Assembly (NCBI GenBank): GCA_020636025.1
Contig: JACJYQ010000004.1
Span: forward strand, 533,115 to 597,114
Source: Lewinellaceae bacterium
GTDB taxonomy: Bacteria; Bacteroidota; Bacteroidia; Chitinophagales; Saprospiraceae
DNA length: 64,000 nucleotides
Direction: 5' to 3'
Of this stretch, positions 17,009-26,423 are shown piece by piece. A model generated the notes under the pieces. The model did not search any database and was not told the DNA's origin. It was given only the letters and a program-made list of their open reading frames with translations. How positions within the stretch are numbered: position 1 is the stretch's first letter; every line of letters begins with the position of its first letter. The translations under genes were made by a program, and so were the position numbers.

Positions 17009-17848
17009 TTATTCCTCTTTTTTAAAATAATCATTGAAGAAAAACACCTGATAATCGACAGCATGACCCCAGTATTCTCCATTGTGTTCGCCCGGGCGTT
17101 CGATGTAATCATGCGGGTAATCCATTTCAAGTAAAATTCTGTGGGCAGCGCGATTTGTTTCAATAAAGAAGTCGTCGATGCCACAGTCAATGATCAATTC
17201 CACCTGTTGATCCTTTAGGTTTGGCAGCAGATTTACCACTGAATTAGCCTCCCACACATCCCGATGCTTACGGTGGTCACCCAAAACGCCTTTCAAATCC
17301 CATTCATTTTTCACAAATGGCCTGAGATCCAAACCACCAGCCATGCTGCCTGCGGCCCCAAAAATATCGGGGTGTTTTATGGCCAATAAAAGTGCGCCAT
17401 GACCACCCATGCTCAATCCAGCAATTGCTCTGCCTTTCGGACTTTGAATGGTATGGTAAAAATGATCCACTGTTTCAACCACCTCTTTGGAGATGTGCGT
17501 TTCATATCGCACAGTGCTGTCAACCGGACTGTCTATATACCAACTATCGTAGCCGCCATCAGGGCAAACGATGATCATCTGGTACGTGTCCGCATGGTCT
17601 TTCAATTGCGGGGCATCTGAAAGCCAACCCGCGTAGTTGCCACTCCAGCCATGCAACAAATACAAAACGGGATATGGTTTTCCAGCGTAATCGTAATTAT
17701 TTGGTGTAATGACAATGCAACGGGACACCTTGTTCATCGACTGGCTGTATATATCCAGCGTGTCCAGGTGGCCTGCCCGCGAGGTATTTTCCAAGATCAA
17801 CAAATTGACAATCAGTAAAACGACCCTTATCGCGCCACTCAACTTCAT
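17009..17848 (-). CDS. Exported esterase, esterase D/feruloyl esterase-like
   Basis: 279-residue alpha/beta hydrolase with a signal peptide (1-25) and the PF00756 putative esterase fold. The oxyanion region is YLLHGWSGNYAGW, the nucleophile sits in GLSMGGHGAL, a triad acid is likely in DCGIDDFF, and the His is probably in PGEHNGEYWGH near the C-terminus. Likely periplasmic, acting on acyl esters; related enzymes include S-formylglutathione hydrolases and feruloyl esterases. It is eight bases downstream of a second esterase of the same superfamily, so they are very probably co-transcribed. Confidence 0.87.
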   Translation of the reverse strand: MKLSGAIRVVLLIVNLLILENTSRAGHLDTLDIYSQSMNKVSRCIVITPNNYDYAGKPYPVLYLLHGWSGNYAGWLSDAPQLKDHADTYQMIIVCPDGGYDSWYIDSPVDSTVRYETHISKEVVETVDHFYHTIQSPKGRAIAGLSMGGHGALLLAIKHPDIFGAAGSMAGGLDLRPFVKNEWDLKGVLGDHRKHRDVWEANSVVNLLPNLKDQQVELIIDCGIDDFFIETNRAAHRILLEMDYPHDYIERPGEHNGEYWGHAVDYQVFFFNDYFKKEE

Positions 17849-17856
17849 GACGAGAT

Positions 17857-18588
17857 TCAGAACTTTTGATCAATTACAAAGGGTAACATAGCGCGCCAGG
17901 TTGGCCAGTCGTGCTTCATATCGCCTCCCCAAATATCAAGATCGTGACCAATGCCTTTTGATCCGAGGATTCCGGCCAGGTTTCTGGAAGCATCAGGATC
18001 TTCATAATCACCTGATCCGCTCAAAATGTGGATATGACCGCTTGATCTCAAACGGTTCAATATTCTGTCGTCGTTTAGATTAGGCAGATAGTGACAGGGA
18101 GAATTGAAATACACATCCTCATCATAATATCCTTTGGTATAGGAAGTGAGGTCGTATACGCCCGACATGGCAATGGTTCCGGCAAACAGGTCGGGACGAC
18201 GGAAAAACAAATTCGCTGAATGCAGTGCACCCAAGGAAGCGCCGCTGGTAATAATTGGAGTATCAGGGCTGGTATGCGTCTTAATAAACGGAACCACTTC
18301 ATTCTCTACGTAGGCATTGAACTGCTGGTGGCGAATGGCCTTGTGCCGTGGATGCATGCGGTTATTCAGCCAGGCTTCTGAGTTAATGCTGTTTATGCTA
18401 AACACCTTCACTTTTCCGGCATCAATGTAGGGCTGTAAAACGTCGATCAATAGGAAGCGTTCGTACTCCAAATAATCGGCTGCTGCTGTTGGCAATAAGA
18501 GCAATGCAAAACCAAAATGCCCATACATGGCGATTTCCATGTTTTTGTTCAGACGGGGGCTATGCCACTGATGTATTTCTCGATTCAT
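17857..18588 (-). CDS. Cytoplasmic esterase family protein
   Basis: 243-residue alpha/beta hydrolase (PF00756-like) without signal peptide. The nucleophile Ser is in TSGASLGALHS, the acid probably in SGSGDYEDP and the His in MKHDWPTWR. The N-terminus has NREIHQWHSPRLNKNMEIAMYG, typical of this compact esterase subgroup. Sequence similarity to the neighbour at 17009 is low outside the triad, so the pair is not a simple duplication: one member looks exported, one internal. Substrate unknown. Confidence 0.83.
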   Translation of the reverse strand: MNREIHQWHSPRLNKNMEIAMYGHFGFALLLLPTAAADYLEYERFLLIDVLQPYIDAGKVKVFSINSINSEAWLNNRMHPRHKAIRHQQFNAYVENEVVPFIKTHTSPDTPIITSGASLGALHSANLFFRRPDLFAGTIAMSGVYDLTSYTKGYYDEDVYFNSPCHYLPNLNDDRILNRLRSSGHIHILSGSGDYEDPDASRNLAGILGSKGIGHDLDIWGGDMKHDWPTWRAMLPFVIDQKF

Positions 18589-18813
18589 TGTTGAAATAAG
18601 GATAGAGGATTCTGTATGATAAAGTTGGTGATTCTCTAAAAATTCAATCGCTGAAGTTGCATCAAGTAAATGATCACATCACTTTCATTGATTCGCATGT
18701 ACCTTTTTCTTCATCTTTTCAAGCACAAAAGTAGGAAAGAATATTGGTTGGTAGTTGGATGATTATCTCGTTAATGGTGAAACCGATTGCAATTGCGCTA
18801 TGGTTCACCCATC

Positions 18814-20703
18814 TCATTTACTTAAAAAATCATCGTATAAAACCTGAAGGTAGGCTTTGGCACTCTGTTGATCAATTGAATCCAGTTGTCCACGCCAAAA
18901 ATGCCATTTCTCATCCTGAAAATAATAGAAGCCCTTTCCATCTTGATTCACCCAACCCAGTCCATTTTCATTGGTAAAAAATGCAAACCCTGAACTATCG
19001 GAGGCAGTCCCTTGTGTTACTGGCATTTGATTGCTACTCCAGGGAAAATCATCCGCCTCAGTATGCACCCCCAGCATGGCAAGCACCGTGGAAGGAATAT
19101 CGTGATGATTACAAATGGTATTCACCTGGACACCACGCCAGTTTTCTTTCAATGGTTCACCATAAATAATCCAGGGAACCTGCCTGGAACCCGGATTGTC
19201 ACCGCCAAGCATGTTGGGTGGAGAGGCGCCATGATCTGCAACCAACACAAATACGGTGTGGTCATACCAGGATTGGCTTTTGGCAGATGTAAAAAAGTCA
19301 CCAATGGCTTTATCGGCAAATTCTGCGCTGTTCAGAAACTTCTCTTTTTCACTGCTGCCTGTCCAGCGGCTTTGATGAGGCACATCAAAAGGCGGGTGTA
19401 AACTCAGGGTCATAGCTGCTGCGAAAAATGGTTCACGCATGGCATTCAGTTCGAATACAGCCCTTTGTAACATAATATGGTCATCTACCCCCCAGCGCTG
19501 TGTCTTTTCCTGCGATTTGAAGTCATGCTCAGAGATCAGCTTTTCAAAATTTTGTTGACTCAACCAGGAGCCAATGTTGGCAAAAGTGAGTTCGCCACCA
19601 TGAAAGTAAGCCGTTGAATATCCGTTTCTATGCAAAATGGAAGGTACTGAATTCAACTTCACAGCTTTGTCTTCCAGCAGTACAATGCTTTGATCCGGTT
19701 GTGCCGGATATCCGGCCAGGACCGACACGATACCCTGATCTGTTCTGTAACCGCTGCTGTAACAATTAGTAAACAACAGGCCATTGGCAGCCAGTTTATC
19801 CAGATTTGGAGACAAACCGGGTTCAGCGCCCAGCGCTTCAATAAGCTGCGCAGTATGGCTTTCCATGATGATGAAAACCACATTTAACTTACCTGATTCC
19901 GGCATGTCAAAAAAGTCAGGAGCGACATGAGTTTCATCAACGTTTTGCTCAAGCAAAGTATTTACCAAATTTTTCGCTTCCCCTGCTGCCATGTAAGTAA
20001 AGTGATTTTCTGTAGACCTGGTTTCCAGTTTGCTGTGGGCCAGATGCCAGGCTGTATTGGTAGCTGCATGGTTATCGAAAATATTCGGGGAATAGTAAAC
20101 GGCACTTTCATTTATGGGCATTACACCAAGACCACCGCGAATAAGCAAAAACAAAAAACCAACAAACAAGGGCAATGCAAGCAGTGCCAACCTGTTGGGG
20201 TTTTCGGGTAAAACGCGGGAGCCAAGCAGTTTTTTATATGACTTGTAAAACAACCAGACACCACTAAAAAAAAGCAAAACACTGACCAATTTAAAAATAA
20301 AAGACATTGAATCCAGCAATGCCGATGGTGTTTTGAAATACTCCAACGCTCTGTTGTTCAGCAGGGTATGCCATTCTTCATACACAAATACATTAGCCCC
20401 AAAAACAAAGACCAGGGCACTGAATATCAATACATTGAAGGAGGTTATGGCGGATTCAAAAAAATCAAAATATCGTTTACCCACAGCTATGGCAGCAAAC
20501 CAAAGCAATACTGGAATCATCATCAGGTATGCGGCCATACTGAGATCCAGGGGAAGCGCATGCCAAAAGGCCCACCAAACCTGAGTGGGCTTTTCATCCG
20601 TCCATTCGTTTTGAAACCACAACACAAACCAAAGCCTGAATGCAGCGAAAAACAGCAGCCAGAATGCGAGCAGGCGAAGAGGAAAGCTTAGGAGTGATTT
20701 CAT
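18814..20703 (-). CDS. LTA synthase-like membrane sulfatase-fold hydrolase
   Basis: About 629 residues from the Met at 20703 (MKSLLSFPLRLLAFWLLF); the upstream Met at 20754 adds an unlikely leader. Five membrane helices fill the first ~210 residues, followed by a large extracytoplasmic alkaline-phosphatase/sulfatase domain. Metal/catalytic sites include the Glu of IIMESHTAQ, a Thr nucleophile probably in SGYRTDQGI, and VADHGASPPNM. This is the lipoteichoic acid synthase/phosphoglycerol transferase layout; Gram-negative members modify surface glycans or membrane lipids with phosphoglycerol or phosphoethanolamine. Substrate here is unknown. Confidence 0.87.
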   Translation of the reverse strand: MKSLLSFPLRLLAFWLLFFAAFRLWFVLWFQNEWTDEKPTQVWWAFWHALPLDLSMAAYLMMIPVLLWFAAIAVGKRYFDFFESAITSFNVLIFSALVFVFGANVFVYEEWHTLLNNRALEYFKTPSALLDSMSFIFKLVSVLLFFSGVWLFYKSYKKLLGSRVLPENPNRLALLALPLFVGFLFLLIRGGLGVMPINESAVYYSPNIFDNHAATNTAWHLAHSKLETRSTENHFTYMAAGEAKNLVNTLLEQNVDETHVAPDFFDMPESGKLNVVFIIMESHTAQLIEALGAEPGLSPNLDKLAANGLLFTNCYSSGYRTDQGIVSVLAGYPAQPDQSIVLLEDKAVKLNSVPSILHRNGYSTAYFHGGELTFANIGSWLSQQNFEKLISEHDFKSQEKTQRWGVDDHIMLQRAVFELNAMREPFFAAAMTLSLHPPFDVPHQSRWTGSSEKEKFLNSAEFADKAIGDFFTSAKSQSWYDHTVFVLVADHGASPPNMLGGDNPGSRQVPWIIYGEPLKENWRGVQVNTICNHHDIPSTVLAMLGVHTEADDFPWSSNQMPVTQGTASDSSGFAFFTNENGLGWVNQDGKGFYYFQDEKWHFWRGQLDSIDQQSAKAYLQVLYDDFLSK

Positions 20704-20934
20704 GGGGTAAAAGTAGGATATTCGGATTGTAGGGAAGCAGTGTTTAGGTATCACAAACCAACAAATTTAAAATAAACAGTTCCCTTTCGTCCTAAAACAT
20801 TCAGATTACAGTCCTTAAACTATTTACTACTAATTTGTCCATGCATATCAAATGCTAAAAAAATAGTTTGGAAGGTAACCAAATTCAAACGCATATTGCA
20901 TTAAAATTATAAACACCTTTAAACAACTATTACC

Positions 20935-21381
20935 ATGAAAAAATTGATCATTTTTTTATTAGCGCTTCTTTCATATTCTCAAATCCATGCCCAGGCAGAG
21001 GTAAAAATCAGTCCGGTTGCCTTGTTATTTGAGGTAGTTGCCATTTCTGTGGAAACTCCAGTTGCAGATAATTTTGGTTTGGATGGCGATATTATTACAT
21101 CCTTTTATGGTGGTTTCTATGCAAACCTGAGTGGAAAGTACTATTTCAATCCAAAAACCCGAATTGATGGTTTCCACATCGGAGCCTTTTTGGGAGGAGG
21201 AACTGATACAGGGGTAGGTCTTGGATTTTTACTTGGGTACAAGTTATTATCTCGTAACAATGTAGTATTTGAGGTTGGTGCAGGTGTAGGTCGTGGCATT
21301 GAAGATAGTATTTTGGGATATGGAAAATTGCATGTGGGGTATCGGTTTGGGGAGCGGAAGAAGGCTGAGGGAAGCATGTAA
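20935..21381 (+). CDS. Outer-membrane beta-barrel-like protein, paralogue A
   Basis: 148 residues with a signal peptide (1-19, SQIHAQ) and a mature part of alternating amphipathic strands rich in Gly and aromatics (SGKYYFNPKTRIDGFHIGAF, LLGYKLLSRNNVVFEVGAG). The length fits a small 8-strand barrel, similar in style to DUF3575/OmpA-like barrels. A paralogue follows 247 bases downstream with a matching strand order. Function unknown. A strong terminator lies between them, so they are transcribed separately. Confidence 0.72.
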   Translation: MKKLIIFLLALLSYSQIHAQAEVKISPVALLFEVVAISVETPVADNFGLDGDIITSFYGGFYANLSGKYYFNPKTRIDGFHIGAFLGGGTDTGVGLGFLLGYKLLSRNNVVFEVGAGVGRGIEDSILGYGKLHVGYRFGERKKAEGSM

Positions 21382-21407
21382 GTATCTACCAGAAAGCATA
21401 ACCTGTT

Positions 21408-21450
21408 AACAGGTCCAAACTGAAAAATCAGCTTGGGCCTGTTTTATTTT
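21408..21450 (+). terminator. Intrinsic terminator after barrel gene A
   Basis: Arms 21408-21423 and 21428-21443 form a 16-bp stem with two G-T pairs and a 4-base loop, followed by TTATTTT. Confidence 0.75.
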
Positions 21451-21627
21451 CGGTGGATCTTTAAATTAAAACCAAATTGACATTAAATAAAATTAAATTC
21501 ATTAGTAGAAAAAGACGGTTGAAACAACAAGTTCATTGCCAATAGTTTTGCCTGATAAAATAAAAAAACATAAGGTTCGAAATTGCACTCTTCCTTTTCT
21601 CTTTACCGAACAAAACTATTCTCAATT

Positions 21628-22071
21628 ATGAAAAAAAAGTTCCTATTGTCTGTGTTCCTGTTGTCAGTATTGTGGGCAAATGCCCAGGTAGATGTGGAAA
21701 TCAGTCCGCTGCCTTTAATATTTAAGGTTTACACACTCTCTGTTGAAGTGCCTGCTGCAAAAAAACTGGGTATAAACAGCGATGTTTATTTAACACCTGG
21801 TTTCAGTATCATCGTTGATGAGGGATACATTGCAAACCTTAGTTTTAAATACTACTTCAATCCAAAAGGCAAGATAGACCGATTTCATGTTGGCTCATTT
21901 ATGGGAACTGGCTCGGAACTGAACCTTGCCTTGGGAGCGCTAATAGGGTATAAATTTGTGAGTAGGAAAAATATAATATTTGAAATAGGGTTTGGCTTGG
22001 GACAAGACCTTATTAAAAAGGTAGAGGCTGTAACTGTATATGGTAAATTTCATATAGGATATCGCTTTTAG
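21628..22071 (+). CDS. Outer-membrane beta-barrel-like protein, paralogue B
   Basis: 147 residues from the Met at 21628 (MKKKFLLSVFLLSVLWANAQ), which gives a clean signal peptide; a start at 21583 would bury it. It aligns along its whole length with the gene at 20935: VEISPLPLIFKVYTLSVEVP against VKISPVALLFEVVAISVETP, then SFKYYFNPKGKIDRFHVGSF and a final KFHIGYRF. A tandem duplication that has diverged to roughly half identity. The role is unknown. Confidence 0.72.
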   Translation: MKKKFLLSVFLLSVLWANAQVDVEISPLPLIFKVYTLSVEVPAAKKLGINSDVYLTPGFSIIVDEGYIANLSFKYYFNPKGKIDRFHVGSFMGTGSELNLALGALIGYKFVSRKNIIFEIGFGLGQDLIKKVEAVTVYGKFHIGYRF

Positions 22072-22176
22072 GAACGATTCAGAGCTTGTGTAAGCATCTG
22101 TTCAACCTGTTTTTGATTATCAACTGATAAATAGGTCAAAAAATAGAGCTAAATTGCAGATAAGGCATCCAATTAC

Positions 22177-23523
22177 TCATTTCCAACTGATCATCAATCC
22201 CTCACTCAAGCCATCCGGCACCCGAAACCGCTCATCCAGCCGATAACCCATTACCCAAATGATGGTACCATCGCCATTTACCAGCAGCCAGACTTTCTCT
22301 TTTTCAAAGCGGGACAATTTCTGGTTGGTGAAAAAATCCTGCAGTTTCTGGCTTTTACCACCCATGCCAAAAGGTTGAAAGGCATCGCCATCTACCCATT
22401 TTCTAACACTTAATGGAAACCTGATCTTCTGCGGATCAAGCATCACTGATTCCTTACCATCGGGGAGCGGGAGTTCTATTTCCTTGCGGAACAAAAAAAG
22501 TGCGGTTCCATCTGACAGGCGACACATCAGGTCGTCAGAGTGAATGTTCAGCGCCTGTGTATCGATTGCGGAGGAAGCGCGAATAAGCAATTCTGTTCTG
22601 TCTATTAACACCTGCCATCCGCTTTCCGAACTGATCTGAAAACCAGTCTGCTGAAGTTTTTCAGAGAGTTGCCTGCACTGATCGGTGGTAAAACCCCTGT
22701 TCTTCAATAATTCATGCAAGACTTGAGATGGATCTGGTAGTTCGGCTATTTTCTGCTTTTCTATTGAAACAGAGGCTTCTGCCCCTCTGATCAATTGGGA
22801 AGCAGTACCAACATACCTGTCCAGCAAGAAATCAAAATTTTCAGAAGTTTCCTGTAAACGCGCCACGTTACGGGCGGCAGTGTGCAAAAAATCCGGATTG
22901 AGTTTTTGAAGTTCCGGCAATATGTGATGACGCAGATAGTTCCGGTCGTAAACATCCTTCTCGTTGCTGCTATCTTCGCGCCAGGCAATTGATTCGGCCT
23001 TCGCATACTCCAGAATTTCTTCTCGAGTGGCAAAAAGCATTGGCCTGATGATTTTATCGTCAGGGTGGTTTTTAATGCCTCCCAGTCCGGCAAGGCCGGT
23101 TCCGCGGGTAAAATTCAACAACGCTGTTTCTACTGAGTCATTGAGGTTGTGTGCTGTTGCCAGGATTCCATACTCATATTCATGGATCAATTCCTTAAAC
23201 CATGAATATCTCAGCTCCCGGGCCGCCATTTGGGTGGAAATTCCGTTCTCCCTGGCATAATCGTCCGTATCAAAACACCTGACATAACAGGGAACCCCGA
23301 ATTCCTCCGCTGTTTTTCTTACAAACTCAGCATCCAGCTCCGACTCTTCACCACGCAATTGAAAATTACAATGAGCAATGCCAAATGTAAACCTGGCCGC
23401 TCTGAACAAATGCAGCATCACCATGGAATCAATGCCACCGCTCACAGCCAGCAGGGATGGCATGGTTTCAGGAAGCAAATTCTGCCTCACTACATGTTGT
23501 TTAAATTGCTCTGCCAGATTCAT
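22177..23523 (-). CDS. tilS: tRNA(Ile)-lysidine synthase
   Basis: About 448 residues, start taken at MNLAEQFK (23523), two codons after an alternative Met. N-type ATP pyrophosphatase with PP-loop AVSGGIDS (residues 28-35 counted from the upstream Met), the motif ATAHNLNDSVETALLNFTRG that contacts tRNA/ATP, and the C-terminal TilS_C domain (DGDAFQPFGMGGKSQKLQDFF, then GYRLDERFRV). It attaches lysine to C34 of tRNA-Ile CAU so that it reads AUA codons, and is normally essential. Divergent from the DUF5686 gene. Confidence 0.95.
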   Translation of the reverse strand: MNLAEQFKQHVVRQNLLPETMPSLLAVSGGIDSMVMLHLFRAARFTFGIAHCNFQLRGEESELDAEFVRKTAEEFGVPCYVRCFDTDDYARENGISTQMAARELRYSWFKELIHEYEYGILATAHNLNDSVETALLNFTRGTGLAGLGGIKNHPDDKIIRPMLFATREEILEYAKAESIAWREDSSNEKDVYDRNYLRHHILPELQKLNPDFLHTAARNVARLQETSENFDFLLDRYVGTASQLIRGAEASVSIEKQKIAELPDPSQVLHELLKNRGFTTDQCRQLSEKLQQTGFQISSESGWQVLIDRTELLIRASSAIDTQALNIHSDDLMCRLSDGTALFLFRKEIELPLPDGKESVMLDPQKIRFPLSVRKWVDGDAFQPFGMGGKSQKLQDFFTNQKLSRFEKEKVWLLVNGDGTIIWVMGYRLDERFRVPDGLSEGLMISWK

Positions 23524-23594
23524 TATCAAGGTTAAAGTTTGTTAAGGCTGCCCAAGTTCCGAAATGCTAATTCATTTTTGCCAAAAATATTTAA

Positions 23595-26102
23595 ATGAAC
23601 AACCTCTTCAAATACTCCTGGTTACTAATTCTGTCGATTTGCTCCAGCTATACTGTCAGCGCCCAGCTATCTGGCAAGGTGCTGAATGAAAAAGGCGAAG
23701 CCCTACCCTATGCCACCGTGTATGTCCGAAATACAAGTAACGGCACAGTAGCAAACGCCGCCGGTTTTTATCAATTGAATGTCCCGGAAGGCAATCACGA
23801 AGTTGTTTTTCAATACATTGGTTACAATACCAAGGTTGAAGAGATCACCATTTCAGGAAAAGCAGTGACGCTGAATGCCAAACTTGAACCTTCGGATCTT
23901 CAACTCAAGGAAGTCGTCATTTCCTCTAAAGACCCGGCAGAGAGGATCATGAGAGAGGTGATCGCGAAACGGAGTTATTATAAAAACAAGGTTGATAAAT
24001 ACGCTTGTGACGTCTATATAAAAGGCTTTTATAAATTGATTGACGCTCCCAAAAAAATACTTGGTCAGGAAGTGGGCAATATGGGTGGTATACTCGATAC
24101 CAATCGCAACGGGGTACTCTATTTGTCAGAATCGGTGTCAAAAGTGTATTTCAAATCGCCTCCCGAGCAAAAGAAGGAGATCATGATCTCCAGCAGAGTG
24201 AGTGGCAATGACAATGGTTACAGCCTGAACCGGGCTACGCTCACAGACTTTGACTTATACAGCGAACGCATAAATATTGAAAGAGAGATACTATCGCCTC
24301 TGGCCGACAATGCCTTTGGGTACTACAAATTCAAATGGCTGGGCAGTTACAAAGACCTGAATGGATACACGATAGAAAAGATTCAGGTTACCCCAAAACG
24401 TGAGTCTGACCCAGCCTTTAGTGGTTATTTATATGTTGTGGATTCCTGGTGGAACCTTGCAGGGGTTGATCTAAGCCTTACGGGTACTGCAATTAAACAA
24501 CCTGTACTCGATACCATGCGCGTTCAGCAGCAGTTTGTAATGCTTCAAAAGCCTGACACCTGGCGATTGTTAACACAGGTGACCAGCTTTAAATTTGGCA
24601 TACTTGGAATCAAGGTCAGCGGCTTTTTCAATGGAATATTCTCGAATTACGACCTGAATCCATCTTATGAGGCAGGCTTTTTTAACAATGAGCTGTTTAA
24701 AATTGAGAAAAAAGCCGGGGAATTCGATAGCATTTATTGGAACAACACCCGACCCATTCCACTTACTGTCGAGGAGCAAAACGATTATGTAAAAAAGGAC
24801 AGCCTGCAAAAAATATGGAAGTCAAAGGAATTTCTGGACAGCATCGACCGTCGGCAGAACCGTTTTGAGTTCAACAACCTCCTTTTTGGTTATACCTGGA
24901 GTAATACTTACAAGCACCGCCACATCTCCTACCCTGCCGTTTTTAGCTGGGTGCAATTCAATACGGTTCAAGGATTGGTACTGGATTTTGAACCTGAACT
25001 GGAATGGAATTCGGATGAAAGGGGTTCAGACTACTGGAGGATAAACGGGAATCTGAATTACGGGTTCTCTGAAAAAATACTGCGCGGTGGACTCAAGTTC
25101 AAACGATTGTTTGAAAGTATTCATTATCGGGCACTTGAGGTTTCGGGAGGAAGGCACACCCCTCAATTCAATGAACTGGAACCGGTAAATATTCTGCTTA
25201 ACACCTCTTACTCACTTTTCTCCGAAAGAAATTACCTGAAAATCTACGACAAGAGTTTTGGTAATGTCACCTGGAGTCAAGTGTTGGCACCGGGAATTTC
25301 CATGACGGCCTTTGGGGAATATGCACATCGGTCTCCTCTTATAAACCACACATCGTACAGTTGGCGAAAAGGAGATGAATCGCGATATACACCCAACGCC
25401 CCAATCCCGGAACTGGATGGCCAGGACGCATTTAAGACACCTGACATTTTCATGCTTGGGCTAGACCTCCGCTTCCGCATTGGGCAGCAATACAGCACCT
25501 ACCCTGATTACCGAATTTACACCGATTCAAAATGGCCTGATATCACCATCAGGTACAGAAAAGCCATTGCAGGGGTATTGGGAAGCGATGCCGATTACGA
25601 TTTTGTGCATCTACTAATACGGCAACAAAATCTAAACTGGGGGCTCGGTGGTTACTCGGAGTGGAGTGCCGGAGCTGGCTTGTTCTTACAAAAAAATGCT
25701 TACTCGTTCATGGATCTGTATCACCCGAGTGGCAACCTAACGAACTTTGGCAGCCCCACCCGCTACAGTCGAAGTTTTCTGCTTTTGCCCTACTATGCCT
25801 ACGCCACAGATCAGCCTTTTGTAGAAGCCCATGCGCAACACCACTTGCAGGGCTGGTTGCTGGATAAACTTCCTCTTTTGCGCAAACTAAACTGGAAGGA
25901 GGTGATAGGAGGTAGCATCTTTTACGCTGAACAAGAATCCAGAGACCCGGCCTACACAGGCAAATTGCCTTATTGGGAATTAAATGCCGGCTTTGAGAAT
26001 ATAGGCATCAAGGCCATTCGCCCACTACGCATCGATTTTGCCTGGAGCTTTTTTGGAAATGAGTTTCACCGCTTTGGGTTCCTGATTGGTGTATCCCTCT
26101 AA
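23595..26102 (+). CDS. DUF5686 outer-membrane protein with carboxypeptidase-like regulatory domain
   Basis: 835 residues. Signal peptide (1-23, ending VSAQ), CarboxypepD_reg-like Ig-type domain (about 24-110; LSGKVLNEKGEALPYATVYV and IGYNTKVEEI), then a long DUF5686 region that ends in barrel-like strands (SFFGNEFHRFGFLIGVSL). Typical for Bacteroidota, where such proteins sit in the outer membrane; no substrate is established. Ends two bases before a long inverted repeat. Confidence 0.9.
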   Translation: MNNLFKYSWLLILSICSSYTVSAQLSGKVLNEKGEALPYATVYVRNTSNGTVANAAGFYQLNVPEGNHEVVFQYIGYNTKVEEITISGKAVTLNAKLEPSDLQLKEVVISSKDPAERIMREVIAKRSYYKNKVDKYACDVYIKGFYKLIDAPKKILGQEVGNMGGILDTNRNGVLYLSESVSKVYFKSPPEQKKEIMISSRVSGNDNGYSLNRATLTDFDLYSERINIEREILSPLADNAFGYYKFKWLGSYKDLNGYTIEKIQVTPKRESDPAFSGYLYVVDSWWNLAGVDLSLTGTAIKQPVLDTMRVQQQFVMLQKPDTWRLLTQVTSFKFGILGIKVSGFFNGIFSNYDLNPSYEAGFFNNELFKIEKKAGEFDSIYWNNTRPIPLTVEEQNDYVKKDSLQKIWKSKEFLDSIDRRQNRFEFNNLLFGYTWSNTYKHRHISYPAVFSWVQFNTVQGLVLDFEPELEWNSDERGSDYWRINGNLNYGFSEKILRGGLKFKRLFESIHYRALEVSGGRHTPQFNELEPVNILLNTSYSLFSERNYLKIYDKSFGNVTWSQVLAPGISMTAFGEYAHRSPLINHTSYSWRKGDESRYTPNAPIPELDGQDAFKTPDIFMLGLDLRFRIGQQYSTYPDYRIYTDSKWPDITIRYRKAIAGVLGSDADYDFVHLLIRQQNLNWGLGGYSEWSAGAGLFLQKNAYSFMDLYHPSGNLTNFGSPTRYSRSFLLLPYYAYATDQPFVEAHAQHHLQGWLLDKLPLLRKLNWKEVIGGSIFYAEQESRDPAYTGKLPYWELNAGFENIGIKAIRPLRIDFAWSFFGNEFHRFGFLIGVSL

Positions 26103-26103
26103 T

Positions 26104-26406
26104 TTGATCACAGATTTTAAATGGATTGGATTGATTACACTGATTTCTTTGTTTAATTTGGCTTGGAGAGAGTTTTGAATGATTGTTTCTACCGATAATT
26201 AGGTGTTACACTTCGTGTGTTTTCGCGCAGATTTTACGCAGATTGCGTTGCGCAGATTTTACGCAGATTTTTTAAATTTAGAAACTGCATGAAGTAAAAC
26301 ACCTGATTACGATTGTTTATAAGGGTATAAGACAATAAATAAAGCCAAATCAAGCCATCAAAATAATCTGTGTAATCAACGTAATCAATTTAAAATCTGT
26401 GATCAA
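26104..26406. repeat. 303-bp element with 19-bp terminal inverted repeats
   Basis: Ends 26104-26122 and 26388-26406 are exact 19-bp inverted copies (TTGATCACAGATTTTAAAT), and similarity continues imperfectly inward over about 45 bases. Inside lie AGGTGTT/AACACCT inverted segments and two copies each of CGCAGATTTTACGCAGATT-like units (26224-26271). No open frame is present. It fills nearly all of the 321-base gap between the DUF5686 and dynamin genes and looks like a non-coding, MITE-like or REP-like insertion. It has no transposase and no clear target duplication. Confidence 0.55.
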
Positions 26407-26419
26407 TTTGCTACGTTTG
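26389..26419 (+). promoter_or_regulatory. Putative promoter of the dynamin-like GTPase gene
   Basis: TTTA (26389-26392), 19-base spacer, TACGTTTG (26412-26419), matching TTTG-N19-TAnnTTTG with one mismatch. The start codon is only five bases after the -7 element, so the message would be essentially leaderless. The -33 box lies inside the right arm of the 26104-26406 repeat. Confidence 0.55.
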
Positions 26420-26423
26420 TCCT

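Noticed and set aside
20935..22071. Barrel gene pair as toxin-antitoxin
   Set aside because: Both have signal peptides and the same fold, are separated by a terminator and show no toxin motif.
26104..26406. Insertion sequence
   Set aside because: Inverted ends are present but there is no transposase frame and no clear target-site duplication, so only a MITE-like or REP-like label is justified.
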